From: Streptomyces sp. NL15-2K
GTDB lineage: Bacteria > Actinomycetota > Actinomycetes > Streptomycetales > Streptomycetaceae
NCBI RefSeq assembly: GCF_030551255.1
Contig: NZ_CP130630.1
Span: 11,717,001 to 11,781,000, forward strand
Direction of reading: 5' to 3'
Length of the DNA stretch: 64,000 nt
Shown one piece after another: positions 25,876 through 33,890 of the stretch. The stretch's first letter is position 1; each line of letters opens with the position of its first letter. Made by a program: the position numbers and the translations under genes. The notes beneath the pieces are model-generated. The model did no database searches, had not been told where the DNA came from, and saw only the letters and a list, made by a program, of their open reading frames with translations.

Positions 25876-28224
25876 ATGGCACCAACCCCGGGCGACGCGG
25901 CCTACGTCGGCAAGCGCACCTTACGAGTTGAGGATCTACGACTTCTGACCGGCACCGGCACGTACGTCGACGACGTCGTGCGGCCCGGAATGCTGCACGC
26001 CTGCTTCGTCCGCAGCCCGATGGCCCGGGCCCGCGTCCTCGGCGTCGACGTGTCCGAGGCACTCCGACTGGACGGGGTGCACGCCGTGTTCGTCGCGTCG
26101 GACCTCAACCCCGGCGTCCGCGAGCAGTGGTACACGCTGAACGGACGCGACGACCCGGACACTCCCCGGCCGCCCCTCGCCGACGGCGAGGTGCGGTTCG
26201 TCGGCGACCCGGTGGCGATGGTCGTGGCCACGGACCGCTACATCGCCGAGGACGCCGCCGAGTTGGTGGTCGTCGACTACGACCCGCTGCCCCCGGTCGT
26301 CGACTACGTGAAGGCCCTCGACTCCACCGAATCGGTGCACGCCGACCGGCCGGACAACCTCGTCGGTCAGCTCGGCGGACGCCCCATGGCGGACCTCGAA
26401 CCGGTCTTCGAGCGGGCGCCGCACGTCGTCAGCCAGACCGTGTACCAGCAGTCCCACGGGCCGGTCCCGATGGAGACCCGGGGGATCGTCGCCGAGTGGG
26501 CCGCGGCCGGCGGGGAGATGACGATCTGGGCGGCGACCCAGTCCCCGCACGAGGTCCGGTCCTTCTGCGCGCGCCTCCTCGGCATCGCCGAGCACCGGGT
26601 GCGTGTCGTGATGCGGGACACCGGCGGTGGGTTCGGCCAGAAGGTGCTGCCGCAGCGCGAGGACATGTGTGTGATGCTCGCCGCCGCCCGACTGCCCGTC
26701 GCGATCAAGTGGATCGAGGACCGGCAGGAGCACCTCCTCGCGGCAGGACAGGCGCGCCACGAGCACGGCGAGGCACGGATGGCCTTCGACGACGACGGCG
26801 GGATCCTGGCCGCGACCCTCGACCACGTCCAGGACGCGGGTGCCTACCCGACACCGTCTCCGGTGCAGAGCGGCATCGCGGTCGGCATGCTCTTCCCCGG
26901 CCCCTACCGGATCCCTGAGGGCACGTTCTCGTCGCGGTTCGTGTTCTCCAACACCAGCGGTCGGGTCGCCTACCGAGGACCCTGGCAGTACGAGTCGATG
27001 GCCCGCGAGACCCTGCTCGACACCGCCGCGCGCCAACTGGGCCTGGATCCCGTGGAATTACGGCGCCGGAACATGCTGAGCCGTGAGGAACTGCCCACGG
27101 CGAACTTCAACGGCATGCCCTACGACCACATCTCCCCGCGCGAGACCTTCGAGCAGGCCCTGACGATGCTCGACTACGAGGCCTTCCGCCGGGAACAGGA
27201 GCGCGCCCGGGAGCAGGGCCGCTATCTGGGCGTCGGCACCTGCACGTACGTCGAACCCACCGCGGGCGCCACGCCCTTCCACGCCACCGAGGGAGCGACG
27301 ATACGCATCGAGCCCTCCGGCAAGGTCAACGTGTATGTCGCCGGAGGGTCGTGCGGCAACAGCCTGGAGACCACGGTCGTCCAACTGACCGCCGACTCGC
27401 TCGGCGTCGCCATCGAGGACGTCAGCACCGTGCAGGGTGACACGGCCGTCACCCCGTACGGAGCCGGCACCGGCGGCAGCCGGTCGGGCCCCATGACGGC
27501 GGGCGCGATCGCCGGGACGGCGGGGGAACTGCGGGAGCGGATCCGCGCGATCGCCGCCCACCGGCTCGAAGTCCCCGTCGAGGAGGTCGAGTTCGTCCGG
27601 GGACGTGCGTGGGCCAAGGGGAGCCCCGGCGAGGCCGGGCTCACCCTCGCCGAGATCGCCGACATCGCGTACTACCAGGTCCACGCCCTGCCGCCCGGGG
27701 TGCCTGCCGGGCTGGAGGCGAGCGGCCGCTACCACACCCCGCATCTGATGATCTGGGCGAACGCGACGCACGTGTGCACGTGCGAGGTGGACGTGGTGAC
27801 CGGAGAGGTGAAGCTGCTGAGGTACATCGTGAGCGAGGACTGCGGCCCGATGATCAACCCGAGTGTCGTGGAGGGACAGATCTTCGGCGGCACCGTCCAG
27901 GGGATCGGCGGCGCGCTCTACGAGCAGCTGGCCTACGACGATGACGGCAACCCCATGTCGACCACGTTCATGGACTACCTGCTGCCCACGGCCACCGAGG
28001 TGCCGGTCATCGAGGTGGGGCACGTCGAGACGCCCAGCCCAGGACCCGGTGGATACAAGGGAGTCGGCGAGGGCGGCGCGATCGGCTCCGCCCCGGCCGT
28101 GGTGAACGCGGTCGCCGACGCCCTCGCGCCTCTCGGCGTGCGGATCAGCCGTCTGCCGCTGACACCGTCGTCCATCGTCGGCCTCGTGGAGGAGGCCCGG
28201 ACACGGCAGGCGGTGACCCTGTGA
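25876..28224 (+). CDS. Molybdenum hydroxylase large subunit (CoxL/xanthine dehydrogenase family)
   Basis: A 782-residue molybdopterin-cytosine-dinucleotide subunit. TGGGFGQK at 249-256 and the catalytic Glu732 in GVGEGGAIG are present. The active-site loop reads VAYRGPWQYES (365-370 for AYRGPW), different from CoxL form I (AYRCSFR) and form II (AYRGAGR), so this is not a CO dehydrogenase; hydroxylation of an aldehyde, heterocycle or aliphatic substrate is more likely. It forms a complex with the FAD and 2Fe-2S subunits encoded next. The gene starts at ATG 25876 and its stop overlaps the next GTG. Confidence 0.9.
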   Translation: MAPTPGDAAYVGKRTLRVEDLRLLTGTGTYVDDVVRPGMLHACFVRSPMARARVLGVDVSEALRLDGVHAVFVASDLNPGVREQWYTLNGRDDPDTPRPPLADGEVRFVGDPVAMVVATDRYIAEDAAELVVVDYDPLPPVVDYVKALDSTESVHADRPDNLVGQLGGRPMADLEPVFERAPHVVSQTVYQQSHGPVPMETRGIVAEWAAAGGEMTIWAATQSPHEVRSFCARLLGIAEHRVRVVMRDTGGGFGQKVLPQREDMCVMLAAARLPVAIKWIEDRQEHLLAAGQARHEHGEARMAFDDDGGILAATLDHVQDAGAYPTPSPVQSGIAVGMLFPGPYRIPEGTFSSRFVFSNTSGRVAYRGPWQYESMARETLLDTAARQLGLDPVELRRRNMLSREELPTANFNGMPYDHISPRETFEQALTMLDYEAFRREQERAREQGRYLGVGTCTYVEPTAGATPFHATEGATIRIEPSGKVNVYVAGGSCGNSLETTVVQLTADSLGVAIEDVSTVQGDTAVTPYGAGTGGSRSGPMTAGAIAGTAGELRERIRAIAAHRLEVPVEEVEFVRGRAWAKGSPGEAGLTLAEIADIAYYQVHALPPGVPAGLEASGRYHTPHLMIWANATHVCTCEVDVVTGEVKLLRYIVSEDCGPMINPSVVEGQIFGGTVQGIGGALYEQLAYDDDGNPMSTTFMDYLLPTATEVPVIEVGHVETPSPGPGGYKGVGEGGAIGSAPAVVNAVADALAPLGVRISRLPLTPSSIVGLVEEARTRQAVTL

Positions 28225-29099
28225 AGCCCGCACCCTTCACGTACCACGCCCCGGCCGACGCGGACGAAGCGGTAGGCCTGCTGGCCGAGCTGGGCGACGA
28301 GGCGAAGGCCATCGCGGGAGGGCAGAGCCTCGTTCCGATGCTGGCCCTGCGCCTGGCGTCCTTCGGGCACCTCGTCGACCTGCGCCGCCTGGACGAACTG
28401 CGCGGCATCGAACGTCGCGGCGACGACACGGTGTGGATCGGGGCCGCCACCACCCAGGCCACCGTCCAGCGCTCCGACGAGGCCCGCACCGCCGTCCCGC
28501 TCCTCGCCCGCGCCACCCCCTTCATCGGGCACTTCCAGATCCGCAGCCGCGGAACCGTGGGCGGTTCGCTGGCGCACGCCGACTCCGCGGCCGAATACCC
28601 CGCGGTGGCACTGACGCTGGACGCCGAGCTGGAAGCACTGTCACCGCGAGGCCGCCGCACCATTCCAGCAGCGCGTTTCCTGACCGGCATGTGGAGCACC
28701 GCCCTGGCCGACGACGAGCTGCTCACCGGGGTCAACTTCCCGATATGGAAAGGACGTTGCGGCTTCGCCATCGAGGAGTTCGCCCGCCGGAGCGGAGACT
28801 TCGCCATCGCCGGGGCGACGGTCGCGCTCCGTACGGACGACGACGGCCGCCTCGACCGGTGCGCCATCGGCCTGTTCGGGCTCGGCCCGACCGCGGTCCG
28901 CGCTCGGGACACCGAGGCCGCCCTCATCGGCTCCGCCCCCCTCGAAGCCGATGCCGAGGAGATCGGGCGGACCGCGACCGAAGGCCTCGGCTCCGTCCCC
29001 TCCGATCTGCACGGGTCGGCCCCCTACCGCACCCGCGTGGGCGCCGCCATGGTCGCCCGCGCCTGGCGACGCGCCGTACAGGAGGCACTCCATGGCTGA
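28221..29099 (+). CDS. Molybdenum hydroxylase FAD subunit (CoxM family)
   Basis: A 292-residue FAD-binding subunit with the flavin motifs AIAGGQSLVPMLALRL (about 31-46) and RSRGTVGGSLAHADSAAEYP (about 108-127), both hallmarks of CoxM/XdhB proteins. It relays electrons from the iron-sulfur subunit. GTG 28221 overlaps the stop of the large subunit gene (GTGA), and its own stop overlaps the next start. Confidence 0.92.
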   Translation: MKPAPFTYHAPADADEAVGLLAELGDEAKAIAGGQSLVPMLALRLASFGHLVDLRRLDELRGIERRGDDTVWIGAATTQATVQRSDEARTAVPLLARATPFIGHFQIRSRGTVGGSLAHADSAAEYPAVALTLDAELEALSPRGRRTIPAARFLTGMWSTALADDELLTGVNFPIWKGRCGFAIEEFARRSGDFAIAGATVALRTDDDGRLDRCAIGLFGLGPTAVRARDTEAALIGSAPLEADAEEIGRTATEGLGSVPSDLHGSAPYRTRVGAAMVARAWRRAVQEALHG

Positions 29100-29598
29100 C
29101 GTGGACACTATCGAGATTCACGTACGCGTCAACGGGACCAGCCGCCGGGAGACCATAAGACCCCGGCTGACCCTCGCCGACTTCCTCCGTGTGAACTGCG
29201 GTCTCACAGGCACCCACCTGGGCTGCGAGCACGGCGTCTGTGGCGCGTGCACGGTGCTGCTGGACGGGGAGGCGGTCCGTGCCTGCCTGGTGTTCGCCGT
29301 GCAGGCCCACGACGCGGAGGTGACGACCGTCGAGGGACTCACCGGGCCCGATGGCCAACTCTCCACGGTCCAGGCAGCGTTCCGCGAACACCATGGACTG
29401 CAGTGCGGGTTCTGCACGCCGGGCTTCGTCGTCTCGGTCACCGCGTTCCTGGCCGAGAACCCCAAGCCCACCGACGAGGAGATCCGCGAGGCACTGACCG
29501 GGAACCTGTGCCGCTGCACCGGCTATCAGGGGATCGTGAACGCCGTCCGGGCCGCCGCCGACACAGCGGGCACCGCGGTGACGGAGGGCCCGGCATGA
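29092..29598 (+). CDS. Molybdenum hydroxylase 2Fe-2S subunit (CoxS family)
   Basis: A 168-residue protein with two 2Fe-2S clusters. The plant-type cluster uses Cys45, 50, 53 and 65 (GCEHGVCGACTV...RACLV), and the second uses Cys105, 108, 140 and 142 (CGFC...CRC). It transfers electrons from the Mo centre to FAD. ATG 29092 lies inside the end of the FAD subunit gene. Confidence 0.95.
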   Translation: MADVDTIEIHVRVNGTSRRETIRPRLTLADFLRVNCGLTGTHLGCEHGVCGACTVLLDGEAVRACLVFAVQAHDAEVTTVEGLTGPDGQLSTVQAAFREHHGLQCGFCTPGFVVSVTAFLAENPKPTDEEIREALTGNLCRCTGYQGIVNAVRAAADTAGTAVTEGPA

Positions 29599-30251
29599 AA
29601 CTGGAGAACACCCTCAGCATTCCCGTGGCGGTGGAGGACGCCTGGCGGGTCCTCCTCGACGTCGAGCGTGTCGCGCCCTGCGTTCCCGGAGCGACGCTCA
29701 CGGGCAGCGACGGCGACGAACACCGCGGCAGGATCAAGGTCAAACTGGGCCCCATCGGTCTCACCTACAACGGCACCGTCACCTTCCTGTCGCGAGACGA
29801 GCGGAACAGGGTCGTGGTCCTGGAGGCGGGCGGCAGGGAGGCACGCGGCAACGGAACCGCGAAGGCGCTGGTGACCTGCCGTCTCACCGACGCCGGCGAC
29901 GACCGCACCGACATACACGTGGAGACCGAGCTCAACGTCACGGGCAAGCCCGCCCAGTTCGGCCGTGGCACCCTCGCCGAGGTGTCCGGTGCCCTGATGG
30001 ACCGCTTCGCCGAGAACCTGGCCGCCGAACTGGCCGCCGACTCCCGGAAACCCGCGGAACTTTCAGCGCATCCGGCTGCCGAGGAACGTTCCGCGCATCC
30101 TGCCGCCTCGGACGGGACCACCGCCGCCCCGCTCGACCTCATCGACGCGACCGGCGCGGGCGCCCTCAAGCGGGCCGTTCCGATCGCGCTGGCCGCCGCC
30201 CTGCTGATCCTCGCCCTCGGCCTGCGCGGCCGACGACGGCACCACCGGTGA
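29595..30251 (+). CDS. CoxG-like SRPBCC protein with C-terminal membrane anchor
   Basis: A 218-residue protein. Residues 1-150 match CoxG (MKLENTLSIPVAVEDAWRVLLDVERVAPCVPGATL...LGPIGLTYNGTV...ARGNGTAKALVTCRL), a START-like domain. A linker with two copies of a SAHPAAxE/D segment leads to a hydrophobic helix (RAVPIALAAALLILALGL). CoxG recruits CO dehydrogenase to the membrane in Oligotropha, so this protein may tether the molybdenum hydroxylase. The ATG overlaps the upstream stop (ATGA). Confidence 0.88.
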   Translation: MKLENTLSIPVAVEDAWRVLLDVERVAPCVPGATLTGSDGDEHRGRIKVKLGPIGLTYNGTVTFLSRDERNRVVVLEAGGREARGNGTAKALVTCRLTDAGDDRTDIHVETELNVTGKPAQFGRGTLAEVSGALMDRFAENLAAELAADSRKPAELSAHPAAEERSAHPAASDGTTAAPLDLIDATGAGALKRAVPIALAAALLILALGLRGRRRHHR

Positions 30252-30315
30252 CCGGGTTACCCGGCCGCCGAGAACACCTCCCCAGCCTGCCCTTCCACCA
30301 GGAACGAGGTACACC

Positions 30316-31152
30316 ATGCCCGGACGAGTCGAAGGAAAAGTCGCCTTCATCACCGGCGCGGCACGCGGTCAGGGACGCAGCCACGCGATCCGCCTCGCCG
30401 AGGAGGGCGCCGATATCATCGCCGTCGACGTGTGCAAGCAGCTCGACGGCGTCAGGTTCCCCATGTCGACCCCGGAGGACCTGGAGGAGACGGTCAACCG
30501 GGTGCAGAAGCTGGGACGGCGCATCGTCGCCGTGCAGGCCGACGTACGCGACCACGACGCGCTCAAGGCCGCCGTGGACGACGGCGTGGCCCAGCTGGGC
30601 CGCCTGGACATCGTGTGTGCCAACGCGGGCCTCGGCAGCGACGGAGCCCGCCTCGACGCCATGGACGAGAAGACCTGGCGGGACATGATCGACGTCAACC
30701 TGACCGGAGTCTGGCTCACCACCAAGGTCTCCACGCCGCACATCGTCGCCGGCGGGCGGGGCGGCTCGGTCATCCTCACCAGCTCCGTCGGCGGCCTGCG
30801 CGGCCACGCCAACATCGGGCACTACATCGCCGCCAAGCACGGGGTGGTGGGCCTGATGCGCACGCTCGCCTGGGAGCTCGGCGAGCACAACATCAGGGTC
30901 AACTCGGTGCACCCCACCCAGGTGAACACGCCGATGGTGATGCACGACGAGACGTACCGGATGTTCCGGCCGGACCTGGAGAACCCCACCGTCGACGACT
31001 TCGCCGCCGTGTCTCAGGGCATGCACCTGCTGCCCACCCCCTGGGTGGAGCCGGTCGACATCAGCAACGCCGTCCTCTACCTCGCCTCGGACGAAGGCCG
31101 CTTCGTCACCGGCACGACCATGACCATCGACGCGGGAGCCATGCTGAAATGA
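30316..31152 (+). CDS. Mycofactocin-coupled SDR
   Basis: A 278-residue SDR with TGAARGQGRSHAIRLAEEGADIIAVD (13-38), the extended glycine motif diagnostic of mycofactocin-coupled SDRs, and a complete catalytic set (Ser156/157, Tyr170, Lys174). Such enzymes hold NAD tightly and pass electrons to the peptide-derived cofactor mycofactocin instead of exchanging NADH. It probably oxidises an alcohol made or released in this pathway. No mycofactocin biosynthesis gene lies in the window. GGAACGAGG precedes the ATG, and its stop overlaps the P450 start. Confidence 0.9.
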   Translation: MPGRVEGKVAFITGAARGQGRSHAIRLAEEGADIIAVDVCKQLDGVRFPMSTPEDLEETVNRVQKLGRRIVAVQADVRDHDALKAAVDDGVAQLGRLDIVCANAGLGSDGARLDAMDEKTWRDMIDVNLTGVWLTTKVSTPHIVAGGRGGSVILTSSVGGLRGHANIGHYIAAKHGVVGLMRTLAWELGEHNIRVNSVHPTQVNTPMVMHDETYRMFRPDLENPTVDDFAAVSQGMHLLPTPWVEPVDISNAVLYLASDEGRFVTGTTMTIDAGAMLK

Positions 31153-32342
31153 CCACCGCCCGGCCACCCCTGTACTGGGACCCCTTCGACGCGGAACTCG
31201 CCAAGGACCCCTACCCCCTGTACGCCCGCCTGCGCGAGGAAGCCCCGCTGTACCGCAACGACCGGCACGACTTCTATGCGGTCAGCCGGTACGCCGACTG
31301 CCAGAGCGGCCTGGCGGACTGGCGGACGTTCTCCTCCGTGCGTGGCGACATCCTGGAGATCATCCAGAGCGGTATGGAGATGCCGTCCGGCACCCTGATC
31401 TTCGAGGACCCGCCGGTCCACGACATCCACCGCAGGCTGCTCGCCCGGGTCTTCACCCCGCGCCGGATCGCCCAGCTGGAGCCGAAGATCCGGGCCTTCT
31501 GCGAGCGCGTCCTGGAACCCGTCACCGGCGCCGAGCGCTTCGACCTGGTCGAGGCCGTCGGTGCGGAGATGCCGATGCGGGTGATCGGGATGCTGCTCGG
31601 TATCCCCGAGGCCGACCAGGCGACCTTCCGCGACCGCACGGACGCCACCCTGGAGACCGGCGACGGCGGCCGGATCGCCCAGGAGGACATCCTCAACACC
31701 GAGGGTTTCCAGGACTACATCGAGTGGCGCAAGAAGCATCCCTCCGACGACCTCATGACCGAGCTCATGACCGCCGAGTTCGAGGACGAGAACGGGAACC
31801 GGCGCACCCTCACCGACGGGGAGGTCCTCACCTACTGCACGGTGGTCGCGGGCGCCGGAAACGAGACGACGGGCCGGCTCATCGGCTGGTTCGGCGCGGT
31901 CATGGCCCGCTACCCGGAAGCCCGGCGGGAGCTGGTGGCCGACCCGTCCCTCATCCCGAACGCCATCGAGGAGATCCTGCGATTCGAGCCGACCGGCCCG
32001 TTCACCGCCCGATACGTCACCAAGGACGTGGAACTCCACGGCCGGACGGTGCCGGCCGGCAGCGCCATGCTCTTCATCCAGGCCGCCGCCAACCGCGACC
32101 CGGAGCGCTTCGACGACCCGGACCGCTTCGACATCCACCGGGTCACCCAGCACATGTCGTTCGGCGTCGGCGCCCACTACTGCCTGGGCGCCGCGCTGGC
32201 CCGACTGGAAGGAAAGGTGGCGGCGGAGGAGATCCTGCGGCGCTTCCCGGACTGGGAGGTGGACTGGGAGGGCGCGGAGCTGGCCCAGACCTCGACCGTC
32301 CGGGGCTGGAAGACGCTGCCGCTCGTCATCCCAAGCGCCTGA
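31149..32342 (+). CDS. Cytochrome P450
   Basis: A 397-residue bacterial P450. The I-helix oxygen-binding segment AGAGNETT is at 234-241, ExxR at 275-278, and the haem ligand Cys345 in FGVGAHYCLGAALAR. It would hydroxylate an unactivated carbon using electrons from the small ferredoxin encoded 36 bases downstream. No ferredoxin reductase is encoded nearby. ATG 31149 overlaps the SDR stop (ATGA), which ties the hydroxylation to alcohol oxidation by the mycofactocin-coupled SDR. Confidence 0.94.
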   Translation: MTTARPPLYWDPFDAELAKDPYPLYARLREEAPLYRNDRHDFYAVSRYADCQSGLADWRTFSSVRGDILEIIQSGMEMPSGTLIFEDPPVHDIHRRLLARVFTPRRIAQLEPKIRAFCERVLEPVTGAERFDLVEAVGAEMPMRVIGMLLGIPEADQATFRDRTDATLETGDGGRIAQEDILNTEGFQDYIEWRKKHPSDDLMTELMTAEFEDENGNRRTLTDGEVLTYCTVVAGAGNETTGRLIGWFGAVMARYPEARRELVADPSLIPNAIEEILRFEPTGPFTARYVTKDVELHGRTVPAGSAMLFIQAAANRDPERFDDPDRFDIHRVTQHMSFGVGAHYCLGAALARLEGKVAAEEILRRFPDWEVDWEGAELAQTSTVRGWKTLPLVIPSA

Positions 32343-32376
32343 GGAGCCCAAGGAGTTCGAGGAGTTCGAGGAGCCC
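32341..32376 (+). repeat. Iterated 9-bp AGGAG repeats serving as ferredoxin ribosome binding region
   Basis: Between the P450 stop and the ferredoxin ATG there are four near-copies of a 9-base unit (GAGGAGCCC, AAGGAGTTC, GAGGAGTTC, GAGGAGCCC). Each contains an AGGAG Shine-Dalgarno core; the last is closest to ATG 32378. Copy-number change here could tune ferredoxin translation. Confidence 0.7.
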
Positions 32377-32377
32377 G

Positions 32378-32614
32378 ATGATGACGGATCGTTGGAAAGT
32401 CACGGTCGACCCGCGGACCTGCGTCCGTACGGGGCTGTGCGCGGCCTCGGCGCCGAAGGAGTTCGAACTCGACGAGCGGGGGCAGGGCCGGGTGACAGCC
32501 GACACCCTGCCCGCCTCCGAGGAGGTACTCGAAGTCGCCGAGTCCTGCCCGATCGAGGCGATCTCGATCGCCGACGCGGACACAGGGGAAGCGGTCTTTC
32601 CTCCGGAGTCGTGA
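32378..32614 (+). CDS. Small ferredoxin, probable 3Fe-4S, P450 partner
   Basis: A 78-residue ferredoxin with Cys15, Cys21 and Cys57 (DPRTCVRTGLCAASAPKEF...ESCPIEAI). The C-x5-C spacing lacking the middle Cys points to a 3Fe-4S cluster, as in ferredoxins that serve actinomycete P450s. It should deliver electrons to the P450 just upstream. Two ATGs (32378 and 32381) are possible. Confidence 0.9.
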   Translation: MMTDRWKVTVDPRTCVRTGLCAASAPKEFELDERGQGRVTADTLPASEEVLEVAESCPIEAISIADADTGEAVFPPES

Positions 32615-32666
32615 ACGTGGGGCGGGGACGTCACGCCGGACACGGCGTTCCCGCCTGCCCACCCCC

Positions 32667-33077
32667 GTGAGCACGTGGCTCGGCGCAGTGCTTCAACTGG
32701 CGTCCTCCTCGGGAGGGCAGAGCGCCGGGGACCTGGAAGCGGGCGTAGGCTGCGCGAAGCCGGCCGGGCGGGGCCGACCGGCCGTACCGCTCGACCGCGG
32801 CGTGGTGGACGACGACCGCGCACTCGACCAGTGGATCCGGACGCACCTCGGAACGGCCCGGCACACGTGCGGCACCGCACCGGTGGGGCCGCAGGGCGCG
32901 GTCGACGCCCACGGGAGGTGCACGGAGTGACCGGCCTGCGGGTGGCCGACACCTCCGTTCTCCCGGAGGCGCCGCCGCGGTGACAGCAGCAGCACGACCG
33001 CCGTCGAGGTGGCCCGCACGGCGGCCACCGTCGTCCTCATCGGGGAACTCGCCGCGGAATCCCCGCGCCGTCCGTGA
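32667..33077 (+). pseudogene. Degraded GMC oxidoreductase C-terminus
   Basis: Three short pieces in shifting frames together match the C-terminus of glucose-methanol-choline oxidoreductases. The first, ending at 32930, contains DDDRALDQWIRTHLGTARHTCGTAPVGP, with the conserved HTCGTA; the next frame reads HGVTGLRVADTSVLPEAPPR; the first frame resumes as ARTAATVVLIGELAA up to the stop at 33077. The FAD-binding N-terminus and most of the body are missing. GMC enzymes include MftG, the mycofactocin dehydrogenase, which makes loss beside a mycofactocin-coupled SDR notable. The pieces fill most of the 490-base gap between the ferredoxin and the next gene. Confidence 0.75.
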
Positions 33078-33104
33078 GCCCGGCCCGTTCCGGGCGACGC
33101 GCGG

Positions 33105-33872
33105 TCAGGCGGGTTTGGCCGCCCACGCCGCCTCGACCGCGTCCGCGAGCGCGTCGCCCTTCGCGAAGCCGTAGTAGGCGGCGAACTGCAGCACGATCTC
33201 GTCCATCTCCTCCTTGGTGAGGTCACCGGAGTGGAGCGCCGCACCGACGTGCGTGCGCAGCGGGAGCGGCGAGTCGTCGATCGCGACGCTGGCGACGGTG
33301 ATGATCCGGCGCTCTCGGCGCGTGAGGCCGGGCCGCTGCCAGACGTGCCCGAACACGAAGCCCAGGATTCCCGCGTGCCGGTACGGTGAGTTGGCCGGCG
33401 GGGCGGGGGTGAGGTTGACGTCGATGAACTCCTCCACGCCACGCTCCAGCCGCTTCTCCATGTCACCCGGACCCAGCGTGCCGTTCTCCAGGACCGGCCA
33501 GGGCGGGGTCTCCTCGCCGCGTTCGCGGTGGATACGGTCCCACTGGCGGCCGATGGCACCTTCGAGGTGCGACGCTTTGGGCCAGCCGCAGTAGACCGCG
33601 AAGTGCAGCACGAACTCGAGCATCTCCGTGAGGTCGATGTCACCGCCGGCGAGTGCCGCGTGGACGTGCTCCTCGATCGGGTCGGGCGAGTCGGCGGCGG
33701 CCACGCAGGTGAGGGTGACCCAGCGGCGGTCCCGCCTGCTCAGTCCGGGCCGCGACCACACCTGCCCGTACAGGAAGTCGCGGGATGCCCGTGCGAACGG
33801 TGTCTGACCTGACGGGAGTTGATCGGTCGTCAGGACCTCGGCGGCGGTTCGGGCCGCCTGGCTGTCGTTCAT
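33105..33872 (-). CDS. Double-domain carboxymuconolactone decarboxylase family protein
   Basis: A 255-residue protein made of two similar halves. The first (about 34-100: YGQVWSRPGLSRRDRRWVTLTCVAAADSP...YCGWPKA) and the second (about 170-240: FGHVWQRPGLTRRERRIITVASVAIDDSP...YYGFAKG) each have a full CMD/AhpD-like helical domain. Most homologues have one domain, so this is an internal duplication. CMD proteins act as decarboxylases, peroxidases or lactone-handling enzymes; no specific reaction can be assigned. It lies 18 bases after the aldehyde dehydrogenase gene, as last member of that operon. Confidence 0.85.
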   Translation of the reverse strand: MNDSQAARTAAEVLTTDQLPSGQTPFARASRDFLYGQVWSRPGLSRRDRRWVTLTCVAAADSPDPIEEHVHAALAGGDIDLTEMLEFVLHFAVYCGWPKASHLEGAIGRQWDRIHRERGEETPPWPVLENGTLGPGDMEKRLERGVEEFIDVNLTPAPPANSPYRHAGILGFVFGHVWQRPGLTRRERRIITVASVAIDDSPLPLRTHVGAALHSGDLTKEEMDEIVLQFAAYYGFAKGDALADAVEAAWAAKPA

Positions 33873-33890
33873 GAGTGCCTCCTGGCGTGT

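Noticed and set aside
30316..33077. A mycofactocin biosynthesis locus near the coupled SDR
   Set aside because: No MftA-like precursor, radical SAM MftC or related gene is present in the window.
32693..33643. Long minus-strand frame running through the CMD gene and the GMC remnant
   Set aside because: It is a shadow in the wrong frame of the CMD gene; the plus-strand GMC motifs explain the region better.
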